A stretch of 64,000 bases of DNA from Megaleporinus macrocephalus (GCA_021613375.1 CM038719.1:33580747-33644746), one strand, 5' to 3'; numbered from the stretch's first letter, positions 1-11,945 are shown. The notes: generated by a model not told the origin, from the letters alone. Program-made: numbers and translations.

Positions 1-2224
1 GTTCTTCAAACTGGAGCTCAAAATTTGTTCTATTATCTACTTTGTATTGTATTCATGCTCACTTATGACTTTTTCTCAGTAGTGTATGCGTGTATGCTCG
101 GTAGCTGTTGTTGTGTAGTGTGCCTGTGTGTGTTGAGACTCCAGTGGTACACTATGACTCACAGACAGCTCCTCACGTTCTCCTGCATTGCAGCTAGAAC
201 AGACGAGTGCCGATTGCTCTCCAAATCCTATCACTTCTACTACATTTCCCACAACCCCAAGAAAAAAGAGCTGCCCCAGAATAAGCCTCCTCCTGTAAAA
301 GCACCTGTTTTCAGAGAACAGCAGAACATTGGCTTGTTCCAAGGAAACGCTGAGAGTCTTCCTAGAGTCTCATTTTCTCTCATTTCTCCTTTCATCCCAT
401 GTTTCTCTTCCCTACATCGGTCAGACGCAAAGGCAAAAAAGGTCGGAGGAAGGGTAGCGCGTAGGAGACTTCAGGACTGGGTGAAAGAGAGGAGGAGAGT
501 GAGAGAGAGAGAGAGCACGACAGATGGCCGGAGGGAGGCTGGTGTGGCTGCATGGGACGCTGCCGTCATCCTGCACTTTCACATGTCTATTTCTTCTGCT
601 GCTTCTCATCCCTCTCTATCTAGCTCCCTCTCTTTCTATCTCCCTCTCTAACTTCTGTCTGTTTATGGTTACGTCCAAATTTCTAGTTTTATAGTGATTT
701 TTTTAGCGATGTTTGTCTTGAAAACATCTAATAATGTTAGTATTAAATCCTGAAAAACATCAGAGGTGCAAACCCACACCTGTAAACTAGAAAAGTGTAA
801 AGTAGAAAAGTCTTGTCGCATAAACGACAAGTAGAGGAGTACAGGTTATAGTATGTCTGGATTACTGTTTGGGGACCTGCCCTGAGTGAGTACAGGCAGT
901 TTAGAGGCTGTAGGTTAAATGAAACCATGATGTCTGGATGTGATTGAAAATGAATGGGACTCTATGGGGAAAAAGGAGGGAGAAAGAAATAACAAACAGA
1001 TAAGTGCAGGTCAAACCAACACTGCAGTCGTGGTCGGGGGTCTGCCTTGAGTCAGTGCATGCAAAATGGTGTCCGTCGGTCAGGCAGAAGTTCAGTAGAT
1101 TGGCGTGCACGTTTCCATCCCATTCATTCTCTATGGGAAAAAATCCATTGTTTTCCAGAATTTGTGTATCCGGTCATAAAGTTGTATACAAACCCCACTA
1201 ACACAATCAGACCGGACAATCTGGAGTTGGAACGGTGTTCAAATTTCGAAAACTTCAGTGAATAATGAATAACCATGATTACTATGTAATCAACTTTGTT
1301 ATAACAAGTATAGCAAAAAGATGGCAGGAACTTCAGAGAGTAGTACAGAGCTACTACACCACATATACCTCTCTACTCCAGTGGTCTACAGGGACCCATA
1401 AACCAGCCCTGGAACTGGAACCTTTATGTAGACTCTAGTATCAACCATAAGACTCTTCTCTAAATAGCCCACACTATTTTTTTTACAACCTAACTCGCAA
1501 TGCAAAGATATAGAACAAATATTATGGACCATCTGGACCACCTAGTTTAAACGAGGCACTGCTCTACTTATTTAGATTTACTAGAATAGAACTTTCAACA
1601 TCGACTAGCTCTTCTCAAACTAGGTAATAGGTAATTGGGTGACTTCATATTGACTGCCTTAGTATACATCCAAGTTCTATAATCTTCCACAGAGTTCTAT
1701 GGTCTCGTTCTGGGTTTGATTTAATGCAGTAACAGGAAAACGCTGAGTGATGGTGCAAATGCACAATGGGTCTGAGACTGGTGTCAGTTAAATGGCTATT
1801 TTAGTTTTTAGTTTTTGTCCATATAGAGCAATGAAACCCACCAGACCTCGTTTCTGACCATTGACCTGGGACACCCAAGTTTGAGGAGCATTTCCTACTG
1901 GAAGCACACACACACACGACCATGGAACATAGAATAGCCCCAGATCAAACCCAAATGAACTCTCTGATATAAGCAGATAAATCACGACTCGGTTAGATCA
2001 AAGGCCTTGTGGGCTACTGGAGGACTTATTAGCGCACAGCTGGTCAAAGTGTGTGTGCATGTGTGTTAGTTTTCATGTATTTTCAGGGTGTCTCCAAACT
2101 GAAGGAACAAGGGTTTGGGTTCAGATAAGAAGTTAAAGTCTGACTTTAAAGGTGCCTTGAATTGCATTTATTCTATATTTTGAATTGGAATAAGTTAAGC
2201 GAGAGTGTTAGAGCGAGAATTAGA
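1..2224. other. Non-coding intronic DNA, no gene recognised
   Basis: No exon-like coding segment was recognised on either strand. The ORF at 25-651 is low-complexity and matches no family I know. A purine-rich patch lies near 484-530. Between about 840 and 1170 two diverged units share a 'ctgccttgagtcagt'-like core followed by text of the form 'atgaatgggactctatgggg', which looks like an old dispersed repeat present twice. Otherwise the stretch looks like ordinary fish intronic sequence. Confidence 0.5.
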
Positions 2225-2590
2225 GGGAGAGCGAGAGTGTTAGAAGAGCCCCAACACTGGACACCTTTAAATCCAGACTGAAAACATTCCTGTTTGTGCA
2301 GCTCAGTTTAAAACTCTTACTGAACTCTTACTCTTACTGAACAGTTGGTTCTACAACTCTTTTGATTTTAAACCTCCTTTTTCATTTTTCACAGTCCATC
2401 AGCACTTTTGAATCTCATTCTTTACTTTTATGTTTAATTCTTTTTCTTTTGTATATTTCTTAGTTCTTTTAACTGATTTATTGTAATGCTTTGTTTCTTA
2501 TTTCTTTATTTATTTAAAGCACTTTGAGTTGCCACTGTGTATGAAAGGTGCTATACAAATAAACTTGCCTTGCCTTGCCTTGCCTCTGAT
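2225..2590 (+). mobile_element. L2-type LINE 3' end (relic)
   Basis: Around 2247-2300 one frame reads SPTLDTFKSRLKTFLF, the usual C-terminal signature of L2-clade non-LTR reverse transcriptase ORFs. It is followed by an AT-rich 3' UTR and the typical tail 'gctatacaaataaacttgcc', which ends in a short (TTGCC)n repeat at about 2562-2585. The copy is 5'-truncated, as is normal for LINEs, and has no intact ORF. The subfamily is not determined. Confidence 0.75.
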
Positions 2591-3267
2591 GTTCCACAGA
2601 AGGTGTGTGACTTTGTTCATGGTTAAAAACATGCTCACACTGAAAGCCCTGATATCATTTGTATTTGTTTTCTTAAGCAGTTAGCTGCTTAGTCACTTAA
2701 CCCTGTCAAATTGTTAGTACCATCTTGAGGGGCACTTATTTTAGTGAGTAGAGCAAAACTCAGGAGGACTAGCCATATGTGAATTCTTAGCTTAGATTAT
2801 ACGATAAACACATTCACATGTTATATCTAGTATAACATAACTTTCTATGCACTTAACCATAAATGTGTTTACTGTCTCTGCTTGACTTGAACTACTTCCA
2901 GTTCTACCATCTACTTTGACGTTGGTGTTGGAGTGTTTCACTCTGTAGATTCTTAATGAAAGAGTTTTTCTTTTACATCTCAGTTTGTGATCATTGCAAC
3001 TATGTCACAATCATAAAAATTGAATACTGCTGTAGATACTGAAACTTAAAAGCTCAACAGTATTAACTCCTTAATAAAGATAATTCAAAACTTCATTCAT
3101 TTGAACCAACGCGTTACCTCTAAAATGTTGAGTACCTGGTCATGGCTTTAAATTGGCTGTTTTCCTTTTTTTGTGGTGCTCATGAATCATAAGCTCTGCT
3201 TTGATTGGCTGGTTTGCAATGAAACACAGCAATGAGCACTGAGTAGCAACATGTCAAAACAGGCATA
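2591..3267. other. Unannotated intronic DNA
   Basis: Nothing recognisable beyond AT-rich single-copy-looking sequence. No exon, RNA gene or clear repeat was seen. Confidence 0.4.
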
Positions 3268-3340
3268 TCCCACCTTAAACTGTGCTGCAGTTACATTCTG
3301 CTGCTTGTACAAGCTGCAGCATTTAAGGTGGAGTGGAACT
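3268..3340. mobile_element. Solo CCACCTTAAA palindromic MITE
   Basis: The left arm 'ccaccttaaactgtgctgca' near 3271 is mirrored by the right arm 'ctgcagcatttaaggtggag' near 3314, giving an inverted repeat with a short centre of about 20 bp. The same arm sequence forms the core of the 83-bp tandem array at 48.05-49.5 kb and its inverted end at 49.54 kb, so this is a dispersed foldback element. The superfamily is unknown. Confidence 0.7.
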
Positions 3341-3619
3341 TTTGATTAAGCAGCTGTAGACTAGGAAGTCTATAGCCATGTAGTCTTCAGAAAACCAGAG
3401 ATAACCCCATTCAAAACTTTAAACCACTGTTGATCTGTGGAGAAATGTTCCACAGGTCAGTACAGGCCTGGTTTGCATTGCTAGCCTTCAGGAGACCAGA
3501 GATACGAACCCCAGGATCACCAGGTTCTTCTCCTTGTGTTCTCGGAGACGTACATGGTAGCTTTATAATGATCAGTGACTAGTTGACATCTAGCTTAATT
3601 CATCATTGCTGACTAGGGG

Positions 3620-3745
3620 ATATTGGACCCTCTGGAGCATACGAACCTAAGGTCACCATGCCTAATGCCAAGCGAGAGGGGTATAAAGCCCTCCCATCAG
3701 CCTGGAGCTGTGTTCTTGGGAGTGGTGGAGCTCATCAACATCACA
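3620..3745 (+). pseudogene. Tc1-like transposase fragment, upstream half
   Basis: One frame around 3638-3680 reads AYEPKVTMPNAKREG. This matches the region of fish Tc1-like transposases with the pattern PKVTMPNAKRRLEW just before the second catalytic-domain block. Continuity is lost after the GIKP segment through frameshifts and deletion. The matching downstream part of the same transposon type resumes at about 4145, so the copy appears split by an insertion. Confidence 0.6.
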
Positions 3746-3824
3746 TGCTTTCAGATTTCTCACGCCCAAACTGCTACACTGAGTGAGCTGGTGGGAATTT
3801 CCCCCGAACAAGATGTAAATAAAC

Positions 3825-3926
3825 ATGGCGGATGACAGCGAGACCGTTGCTATGATAGCGGTGATTGTTTTCTGCGCTGAGAAAGCCAGGAGAAAGAAAA
3901 GGGTGTGGATGAAACCATGGCTGAGA
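3825..3926 (+). pseudogene. PIF/Harbinger-like nuclease N-terminal fragment
   Basis: The segment starting MADDSETVAMIAVI and continuing to EKARRKKRVWMKPWLR resembles the N-terminus of Harbinger-type nucleases (HARBI1-like), which usually begin MAD-, have a basic RRRR patch and then a W-V-x-PWL motif. Only about 34 residues keep this look. The frame runs open to 4049 but the later residues show no nuclease features and no DDE residues. It sits between two parts of a Tc1 relic, which suggests a nested insertion. Confidence 0.45.
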
Positions 3927-4144
3927 AGTTCCACACAGGGAAGTTCCATTCAGCTCTGCTTTCATTGGTTGACGGTTCTTCAGGCACGTTCCACTGTCTG
4001 CATCTCTGCGTCCACCCCCCACCAGAGGATTCTGAGTCGTAAAGATTGAACATGTTTCATATTTACGACTCACAATCAAGGCGACTCCAACGATCAGAGG
4101 AGTGAAGGTTGGGTAATTGACTCCCCACACCCTGGATTGCTGGG

Positions 4145-4400
4145 AGGAGCAAACCTGCCCCAGTTATCTTGTAGCGTGAGCCAGGCTTTGGGCATGAGCT
4201 AGAGTGATCCAGAACTGATCATCCAACATCAGTACCCAACCTCACCAATGCTCTTGTGGCTGAATGCAATCTGACAGAAAAGTTTCGACACCTACTCTAA
4301 AGCCTTGCCAGAGGAGGAGAGGCTGCTGCTGCAGCTGAAGCTCACTATTAATGCTCCTCATTTCAGAAGAGACGCTGGCACCTGTAAAGTTTCTGCCAAT
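4145..4400 (+). pseudogene. Tc1-like transposase fragment, downstream half
   Basis: Bases 4229-4320 read in the manner of the Tc1-like C-terminus: H-P-T-S-V-P-(N/D)-L-T-N-A-L-V-A-E, followed by a Leu/Pro-rich segment and SLPEE-like text. Several frameshifts are present. Together with 3620-3745 it looks like one decayed Tc1/mariner copy interrupted by about 400 bp. Confidence 0.55.
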
Positions 4401-5580
4401 ACAGATTATATACAGTCCTAATGGGACGTGTTCTCGTTATACAACGTATAACACATACAGGGGGACACGATCTTTACACGTGTGCGTCTCCACAGTGGTC
4501 CTCTCGGGGTGCATGAAGCTCTGTGAGAAGTATTATGTGGATGTTCTGAAAACTATAGCAGGAAAAAACACATGCTTAGTCATTCTGCTTGTGATTGCGC
4601 CTGCATCACTCAGCAGCATCATCGCATCATCTGTTTCCTGCGCTCTTACATAATCTCAGTACGCAGGATCTCTCTGTCTCTCTCGCTCGCCCGCTCACAC
4701 ACACGTCCTCACATATAGGCAGAGCGTCTATGTAACGTATGGTTGTGTGTGGCGTTGGGCTCAGACGAGACACACGTGCACGCGAGCACACACACGCACC
4801 CCTCGTCTGATCTCGTTGCTGTGGCAACAGGGCCTGGTTTGTCTTGGGCTCCTGTCAGGATCCTGTGTAGTTATATGTCTGAAAAGAGAAGATCGCACTC
4901 GTTCTCTCTCTCTCTCTTTCTCTCTCTCATTCTATTCTTTCTGTCTCTGATCTCTCTCCTTTCTCTATTTCTCTCATCCGTCTCGATCGTCTTCTCTCTA
5001 GGGTTTATTATTCAGTAGCCATGAATTAAACTTTCAGAGTACAGATACAGTCTAGATATAGTTTTTGTTAATCAGGGTGCGAGTGCTGGTTAAAGGAGTC
5101 TTATTTTACCTTAAATATGTTACACTTTATTGTGGTGCAGTTCTGATGCCTGACTATGGATACTGAAGACGCTCGCGGGAGGGTGATGGTGACAGTGTAG
5201 TGTTTTTTTTTTTCTGAGAGTAGTTGCAGTACATGGTGTCCCAGTGAGAAGCTGAGTGAGTCTTCCATATGCAAAATCGTCTCAAGCTCAATCCTCAGTA
5301 ATGAATTTAAAACTAAAACCTGACTACACTGTAAACAGAGCTTGATTGGTAACAAGCAATGGAACTAGTTTTACTTAAAGAAAGTATTGTTCATTCAAAC
5401 TACATATTTATGTTAAGTAAAGAAGTTAGTTTATGTGTCAAACATGAAGTAATTATTCAGCTTTTAGTAAAAATCACCTCTTTCAGAGTGACCAACTTCA
5501 CAACCTTCAAAACTCAGTATTCTATATTTAAAAAGATAGTGATGATGTAATCAGGCAGGTAACACCAGCTGTGGAGAAAC
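4401..5580. other. Intronic DNA with CT- and CA-rich patches
   Basis: Short CT/CA-rich low-complexity stretches lie at about 4668-4705 and 4895-4985. An inverted repeat 'cagacgag'/'ctcgtctg' lies near 4760 and 4805. No exon was recognised. Confidence 0.4.
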
Positions 5581-5639
5581 TTAACAACTTTATTATTATT
5601 ATTATATATAATATATTATAATATATTATATATTATTTA

Positions 5640-6720
5640 CTTTCCCTTCCCATCTCTTTCTTACCTTTCCTTTCTTTTCCTTTCTCTTCCTTTCCTTTCC
5701 TTTCATTTTCTTTCCTTTCTTTTCCTTTCTCTTCCTTTCCTTTCCTTTCATTTTCTTTCCTTTCCTTTTATTTTTTCTTGTCTCTTTCCTTTCTTGTCTC
5801 TTTCCTTTGCTTTCATTTCCCTTCTTTTCTTTTCCTTTGCTTTCCTTTCCTTTCCTTTTCTTTCCGTTCCTTTCCTTTTCTTTCCTTCCCTTTTCTTTCA
5901 TTTCCTTTCCCTTCCTTTCCTTTCCTTTTCTTTCCGTTCCTTTCCTTTCCTTTCCTTTCATTTCCTTTCTCTTCCTTTCCTTTTCTTTCCGTTCCTTTCC
6001 TTTTCTTTCCTTTCCTTTTCTTTCCTTTCCTTTTCTTTCCGTTCCATTCCATTCTTTTCCATTCCCTTTCATTTCCCTTTCTTTCCATTCCCTTCTCTTC
6101 CTTAACTTTCCTTTCATTTCCTTTCCTTTCTTGTCTCTTTCCTTTCTTCTCTTTTCTTTCCTTTCCTGTCCTTTTTGTTCCCTTCTCTCCCTTTCCTTTC
6201 CTTTCCTTTCCTTTCTTGTCTCTTTCCTTTCCTTCCCTTCTCTTATCTTTTCTTTCTATTCAGTTGTACTTCAGCTCACTTCACTTCACTTTCCTTACAT
6301 TACATTTCTTTTTTTATTTTCTGTACCCTTCCTTTCTTGTCTCTTTCCATTCATTTTGTTTCAGTTTTTATTTAATTTATTTTCTTTCTTTATTGTTCCT
6401 CTTCTTTCCTTTCCTTAGTTTTCTTTAGTTTTCCTTAGTTTTCCTTTCCTGTTCCTTTTCTCTCCCTTTAACTCACTTCACTTTATTGTCTTTTCCTTTC
6501 ATTTTGTTTCAGTTTTTATTTCATTTATTTTCTTTCTTTACTGTTCCTCTCCTTTCCTTTCCTTAGTTTTCTTTAGTTTTCCTTTCACGTTCCTTTTCTC
6601 TCCCTTTAACTCACTTCACTTTATTGTCTTTTCCTTTCATTTTGTATCATTTCCTTTCCTTTCAACCTATCTTCCTTTCCCTTCTCTTCCTATCCTCTCC
6701 TCCTGTCTCCTGTCCTCTCC
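5640..6720. repeat. Kilobase polypyrimidine tract (CTTTC/CCTTT)n
   Basis: The plus strand is almost purely C and T for about 1.1 kb, built on a pentamer-like CTTTC/TTTCC motif with irregular interruptions. It is preceded by an AT-rich run at 5593-5637. Every long reading frame here (Phe/Ser/Leu-rich on plus, Lys/Glu/Arg-rich on minus) is a by-product of the low complexity. Between 6410 and 6650 a longer subunit ('ttccttagttttctttagtt' type) is duplicated about 130 bp apart. Confidence 0.95.
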
Positions 6721-7359
6721 GATTACCCTTCAGCCATAATCAAAGACAGAATGACTAAACCCGTGTTCTCCTGCTGTGGTTTGCGTAACATCTTCATTGA
6801 ACTCATGATTCATGATGTGTTCATGATGAGGATGAAGTGGAAATATAATGTAATCAGGTTAGTAACCCTGACTGGGGCGAAACAAAACAACTTCCTTCTT
6901 TTAAAACATTACATAGTTTTCCTTTCATGGTGTGAAGTGTCCTGCAGTCTTTAGTGAGACAGTAAGAGGTCAACGGCAGAAGGGCAGAAAGAAGATCTGT
7001 CTTAAAAGTCAATAGGATGCAGGATATGACGTGTTCAGTTCCACTGCGTCCTGTTCCCTTCTTCTTTTCGTTTCACAGCGTTCTCACTGTCCTTGTACGG
7101 TACACGTCGATCTCTCTGGTAGTCTCCTGCTAAGTGAACTGTACAGGTAGGGAGTATGTTCTCCAGCTCACAGTCGGAATGACTAAAGGAACTGGACACT
7201 GCAGCCCTGTGGACATTCTCTCTGACCCGCATGTTATATCCATATGTCACGCGGACGGCCGGGGAATTACAGCAGCTCTAAACTGCGCAGGGAGGAAGTG
7301 AATGAACTGCTAATGAAGTTGACGGGAAAGTCAGCCTTTGATGATGACACTGCAGGACA
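6721..7359. other. Single-copy-looking spacer between two pyrimidine tracts
   Basis: Mixed-composition sequence with no recognised exon or transposon. Several short ORFs on both strands lack any family resemblance. Confidence 0.4.
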
Positions 7360-8335
7360 TTCTTTTCTTTTCTATTCCTTTCCTGTCTTCTTCTTTCCCT
7401 CCCTCCCCTTCCTTTCCCCATTTTTTTAATGTGCTTGATTTTTTTGTTGTACCCGTTCCTTTCTCTTTCACTCATTTCATTTATTTTTAATTTCCCTGAA
7501 TTCTTTTCCTTTGTTTTCCTTTCCTTTTCTTTTATACTTTAATTTCATTTCATTTCCATACTTCTCTCTTTGCTTTCATGTTGTTAAGCTTTATTTCCGT
7601 TCTTTTCCTTTTCTGTCCTTTTCATACTTTTCATTTCATTCTTTCCTTACATTTCATTTTATTCTTCATTTGCATTTTCATATATCATTCTTACTTTTCC
7701 TTTCCTTTTTTCTTTCATTTTCTGTCCTTTCCATTCCTTTCCTTTCTTTTCCATTCCTTTTTTCTTTCATTTTTTGTCCCTTCCTTTCCTTTCCTTTCCT
7801 TTTCCTTCCTTTCCCTTCCCTTCCTTTTATTTACTTTTCTTACCTTTCCTTTCCTTTCCTTTCCTTTCCTTTCCTTTCCTTTCCTTTCCTTTCCTTTCCC
7901 TTTCCTTTCCTTCCCTCTCCTTTCCTCTCCTTTTCTCTCCTTTCCTTTCCTTTCCTTTCCTTTCCTTTCCTTTCCTTTCCTTCCTGTCTTGCACTGTCCT
8001 TTCTTTTTCCATACATTTCGTTTCATTCTTTCCCTTTCTTATTTTCATATCATTTCATTCTTTCTTTCCTTTCCTTTTTCTTTCCTTTACATACATTTCA
8101 TTTTATTTCATCTTTTTCTTTCCTTGTTGTCATATAATTCCATTCTTACTTTTCCTTTTGTTTCTTTTTCTTTCCTGTCCTTTCTTTTTCATACATTTCA
8201 TCCCATTCTTTCCTTCCCTTGTTTTTACAATTTCCTTTCCTTCCTCTCCTTTTTGTTTTAGCTAACTATGCTTTCCTTTCTTGTTTTCTCATTTTTGCCC
8301 TCCCTTTGCTCAGCCCATTTCTTCTCTCTGTCTAT
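7360..8335. repeat. Second polypyrimidine tract (TTTCC)n
   Basis: A second pyrimidine-dominated stretch of about 1 kb. The most regular core, perfect (CTTTC)n, lies at about 7845-7900 and 7935-7982. The composition matches the 5.6-6.7 kb tract, and the two may have been one tract split by the intervening 640 bp. ORFs within it are artefacts. Confidence 0.95.
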
Positions 8336-8464
8336 TCCGTATTAGTCCTGTGAGTAATACATAGTGGAAATCTCAAGCGTGAACTTTTGGCCTGCTCTAA
8401 AAAAAAAAAGAAGCTAATTAAAGCTTCGAACTTGCTGAGACTATCAAAAACACTTAAATTCATC

Positions 8465-8705
8465 TCTGTTTGTTCATTAAGGATTTTCAGGCCTCCTGGT
8501 GAATTACTACAGAGTTTAGTTCCAACCTGTATCCAGTAGGCTGCCCTTCCACCTTACTTACCTCAAATACAGCTCATCCACCAATCAGTGACTGGAAAGA
8601 GGTTGATTAGCTGGAGCAGGTGTGATCAATTGTGTTTAGTACTAGGCTCTGCAAAAACATAGCTGTTCAGGACCGGGGCTGGAGACCACTACTATCCACT
8701 GTGTG
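8465..8705. repeat. Dispersed repeat, DNA-transposon-like end
   Basis: The text 'ttgattagctggagcaggtg' followed by 'gctgttcaggaccggggctg' and 'gagaccact' matches a very common fish dispersed repeat whose end reads 'aggaccggggttggagacc'. I take it as a non-autonomous DNA element, possibly hAT. The superfamily is uncertain. Confidence 0.55.
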
Positions 8706-8844
8706 ACACACGGCACTCAGTCTGCTCCCAGAATCCAGGGATAGAGAAAAAGATCCAGACAGAATCTGACCAACCAGAATCCATGGGCCTCAGCACAGAG
8801 AGTGGTCAGTCTTCCAAGGCAGGAATTGCTATTGTTTTTTAGTT

Positions 8845-9895
8845 GTACCCAAGGGCGTAGAAGCAGGTTTGACATTGGGGGGGGGGCACATTTGCTAATA
8901 TGAATCAAAGCCCACCCTATCCCCTAAAATATTACCTATAAGCTGATTTCACTGTAGGTAAGGTAGTAAATCACTGTATGTATAGTGACGTAGAACAACA
9001 TTTGTGGAATTACAGTAAATTACAAATAAATAAACTAAATACAACATTATCTGTATGTCTGTTTATTATTAGATTAATCCAATTAAAGATGACTTTACAA
9101 ACTAAACTAGATCCTCCACATTACATGCTGTCAGAAAACAGTGTAAACAGTAAACAGACCACCTGCAGCATTAGCCTGCTAAATTAAAATAAACCAGTTA
9201 CTCCTAGCTAACAATAACAGATTAAAGGGTGCATCAGAAATATGGACTGCTGATAATGACAGCAATGTGTTGGTTCTGAGTGATAAAGTATTAAAATATT
9301 TCTTTGCAAAACCTACTACACACACAACACCAGTCAAAAGAAAAAAACGTTTTTTTACTATAATCTTTAGGGGCGCTGGGACTCTAGCTACACCCCAGGT
9401 CTGCAGTTTGGGGCGTGGTCAGAGAGTAATGTAACTTTACGTTTCAGAGTGCTTTCTGACTAAAGTTAATATAAACATTAGCTAACCCAAACCCTCCTAG
9501 TCTGTTACCATAACAACACATTATACTAAACCCGTTTTATTGCAGTATATTTTGCTGTTCATTGCTCTCATCACTGACCTCGCGTTTAAAGCTGGCACGA
9601 GCTACCCCACACTCCAGCGAGGCAAGAGCTCCGGTTAGTGTATCGGCCGACAGCAGGATATTTCTGAACAGGCATCTCAACACAAGCCTTAACAAAGTTA
9701 AAGACCACCTAACAACCAGAGTCTGTTGCTAACAACAAACACAGCGAGTGAATTGCAAAGGTTGCCAAAACACGCTTTTAAAATAAATTGTTTCTGTTTT
9801 TTCTGTGGTTTAATTTTTTGGTGGGACAAATCTACCTGTTTCTGATATTGGGAGGGACACGTCCCCCCCTATCCCCCCTGTTCCTACGCCAATGG
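8845..9895. mobile_element. 1.05 kb non-autonomous TIR element, copy 1
   Basis: The left end 'gggcgtagaagcagg' and the right end, read in reverse complement as 'ggcgtaggaacagg', form imperfect terminal inverted repeats. Each is followed inward by a G/C homopolymer-rich stretch. The internal sequence is AT-rich and has no transposase. The same element, shorter and inverted, lies at 47040-47875: the segments 'cctataagctgatttcactg' and 'aaaccctcctagtctgttac' both have reverse-complement partners there. This marks it as a dispersed family in this genome. Confidence 0.8.
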
Positions 9896-10254
9896 TTATA
9901 CTTGGCTCTTTTCAGTGACTTCTGACACTACAGATGGTATTGGTTTGCTTGCTGCTTCTGATGTTTTGCTGTGTTTTGGGTCTCAAGTGGGATGTCTTGT
10001 TTTCAAGTGTTATCAAACCCCGAGTGGAGGAGTCCTTGGGTGTCGTATCACCTCTTAATACTTGGCACAGTGATTATCAACCTCTTGTTTAATGTCCCTC
10101 AAAAAAACAGAGAAATGATTCCTCGTGGTCAGCATGTTTACTGCTCAAGCTGTCTATGGTCCTCCAAAGGGAACAAACAATAAGCTGTTTTCTCACCTTA
10201 TTGATTGGTTAAGTGGTAGATATGTGTGGCAGATCAGTAAATAAGAATGTGGTG

Positions 10255-10645
10255 TGGTCCTGTTTAAAGGGCCTTTATTATGGAACAGCAATTTACCTCA
10301 CTGTTTTGAAATATAGGAATCGGAAGTAGTAACTAAACCCTGTTGAGGTTTAACCATTCACCATTCACGGCCCAGTCTATATATGGATAATATGCATCCT
10401 GTTTTGAATTCATTCTTTCTGTGATGTAACAGCTCATTTACATATTCACACCTATTCAGCCTGCCTCACCTCAGCCCCACCCACTCATATTGAAGATCTC
10501 TTCTAAATAGGCTCAAGACTCTTACAGGACAGCCAATCAGAACAGAGCTCATTGTCTTCTATTAGTTTTAAAGCCAAAGCAACAAGGGATGAAAAGAGGT
10601 GGGAAAGTGGGCATGTTAAATGAATTGTTTGCGAAGTACAACAAC
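10255..10645. repeat. Dispersed fish repeat ('aaagggcctttattatgg' family)
   Basis: The sequence runs from 'aaagggcctttattatgg' through 'cccacccactcatattgaag', 'ctcttctaaataggctc' and 'gcaacaagggatgaaaagag'. I recognise this order as an abundant dispersed repeat of fish introns. It has no coding capacity and its class is unknown. Confidence 0.5.
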
Positions 10646-10669
10646 ATAAACAATAACCTCAAGGAGAAA

Positions 10670-10920
10670 ATCTATCCATCCATCCATTATCTTCCACTGT
10701 ATCCCGTTAGTCTGGGTCACTGGAGCCAATCTCAGTGTCATCGTGCGAAGGCAGTGTACACCATGGACAGTTCGGCAGTCCATTGCATGGCCAACAATCC
10801 CCCCCACACACACACAGGCAATTAAGAGTGACCAATCAACCTAACATGTCAAACCGGAGTACCCGGAGGAAACCCACTCAAGCGTGGGGGGGGCATGCAA
10901 ACCAATTAATTCAAATCAAG
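10670..10920 (-). mobile_element. Mermaid-like SINE/MITE fragment, antisense
   Basis: The stretch starts with (TCCA)n and 'ttatcttccactgtatcccg' and includes 'tcactggagccaatctcagt', 'caattaagagtgaccaatca' and 'ggagtacccggaggaaaccc'. Read in reverse complement this is the common fish Mermaid/tRNA-type repeat (hallmarks 'gggtttcctccgggt' and 'ggattggctccag'). It is the opposite orientation of the related copy at 27475-27705. Confidence 0.7.
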
Positions 10921-11649
10921 TTTTTTCATCACAAAGTCATACACAGTACGACTAGCAGTGAAATTCTTAAAAGACAAGCGACTCAATTAAAACTATGAAC
11001 TGAAATATTAAATACAAATATTAATAGCAACAAATAAAAATGGAATAAGAGGAAAATAAATACACATAAAAGCAAATAATACACATACATGTTAACAGCC
11101 CTAGCTTTTCTTGACTTTTGCATATCTTTTTCAATTTGCCCGATTTCATGATTCAACACAATACTAATGCTTTTCATCCTAAATCTAGGCTTTATTTCAA
11201 ATTATGTAAAATTTGTTGTTGAGGTCACACAGTAAATAAGTGCAGTATACAAAAACGATCCAGTGTTCAATAAATTAAATTACTTGAACCAAAATTCTTC
11301 CCCTTTAATGTAAATTGGGTGGTCCTACTCTTGGGTAATGCTTACATAAGCGTAACCCTCACCTGGTGTGGCTGCCCCGCCCACACAGCTTTAAAATAAT
11401 AGGGTCACTTCCCAGAACCTCTCTGGGTTTGAGTCAGAAGAACTTTCTGCACAACGACCAAGCTCTATCTATTGCTGGGCGTGTGGGACTGAGCAATGTC
11501 AATCATGCTAATTAGAATATGAATAATAATATTATCAGATAGGTCTGATTATTAAATCACATTAATATACTGTTTATGTTTTTTTTTTAATTCAGACTGG
11601 ATGTTTAATAGAACACGCAATGTTAGTATCATCCAAATATTTTTAATAT
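10921..11649. other. AT-rich intronic DNA
   Basis: AT-rich sequence with a poly-T run near 11580. No gene, tRNA or clear repeat was recognised. Confidence 0.4.
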
Positions 11650-11945
11650 TTTATGTACCTTGAGGCAGTGTGTGTATGTGTGTGTACATGTACCAGGTTT
11701 ATGGCACACTGTGGGGACCAGAACCTGGCAAATATTCACGTTGTGTGGACCCTTTGTCCTTCTGGGGACTACAACCTGATCTCTACAATGTCAATCAATA
11801 CATACAAGGTCAGGTTAAGGTCATGGTTAGGGTTAGGGTGGTAGTAGTTCTGGGAAAGTCTCAGGGAAAGAAAGGAATGTCCCTACAATGTTTCTGTGTG
11901 TGTGTGTGTGTGTGTGCAGGGTGTCCTTACAGAGTTAGTGTGTGA
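11650..11945. repeat. 'gtggggacc' dispersed repeat with TG microsatellites
   Basis: Contains 'cacactgtggggaccagaac', 'tccttctggggacta' and the short telomere-like 'ggttagggttaggg' at about 11825-11840, flanked by (TG)n at 11668-11690 and 11896-11918. This is the familiar fish 'TGTGGGGACC' repeat type, not an interstitial telomere of any length. Confidence 0.5.

Noticed and set aside
25..651. 208-codon frame at the window start
   Set aside because: Composition is biased (Cys/Val then Ser/Leu runs), parts are purine/pyrimidine low complexity, and no domain is recognisable.
5626..8265. Many long Phe/Ser/Leu-rich and Lys/Glu/Arg-rich open frames
   Set aside because: They are all translations of pyrimidine-purine simple sequence in several frames on both strands. 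No splice signals or family resemblance.
11822..11842. Interstitial telomere repeat (ggttagggttaggg)
   Set aside because: Only two to three units, inside a known-looking dispersed repeat.
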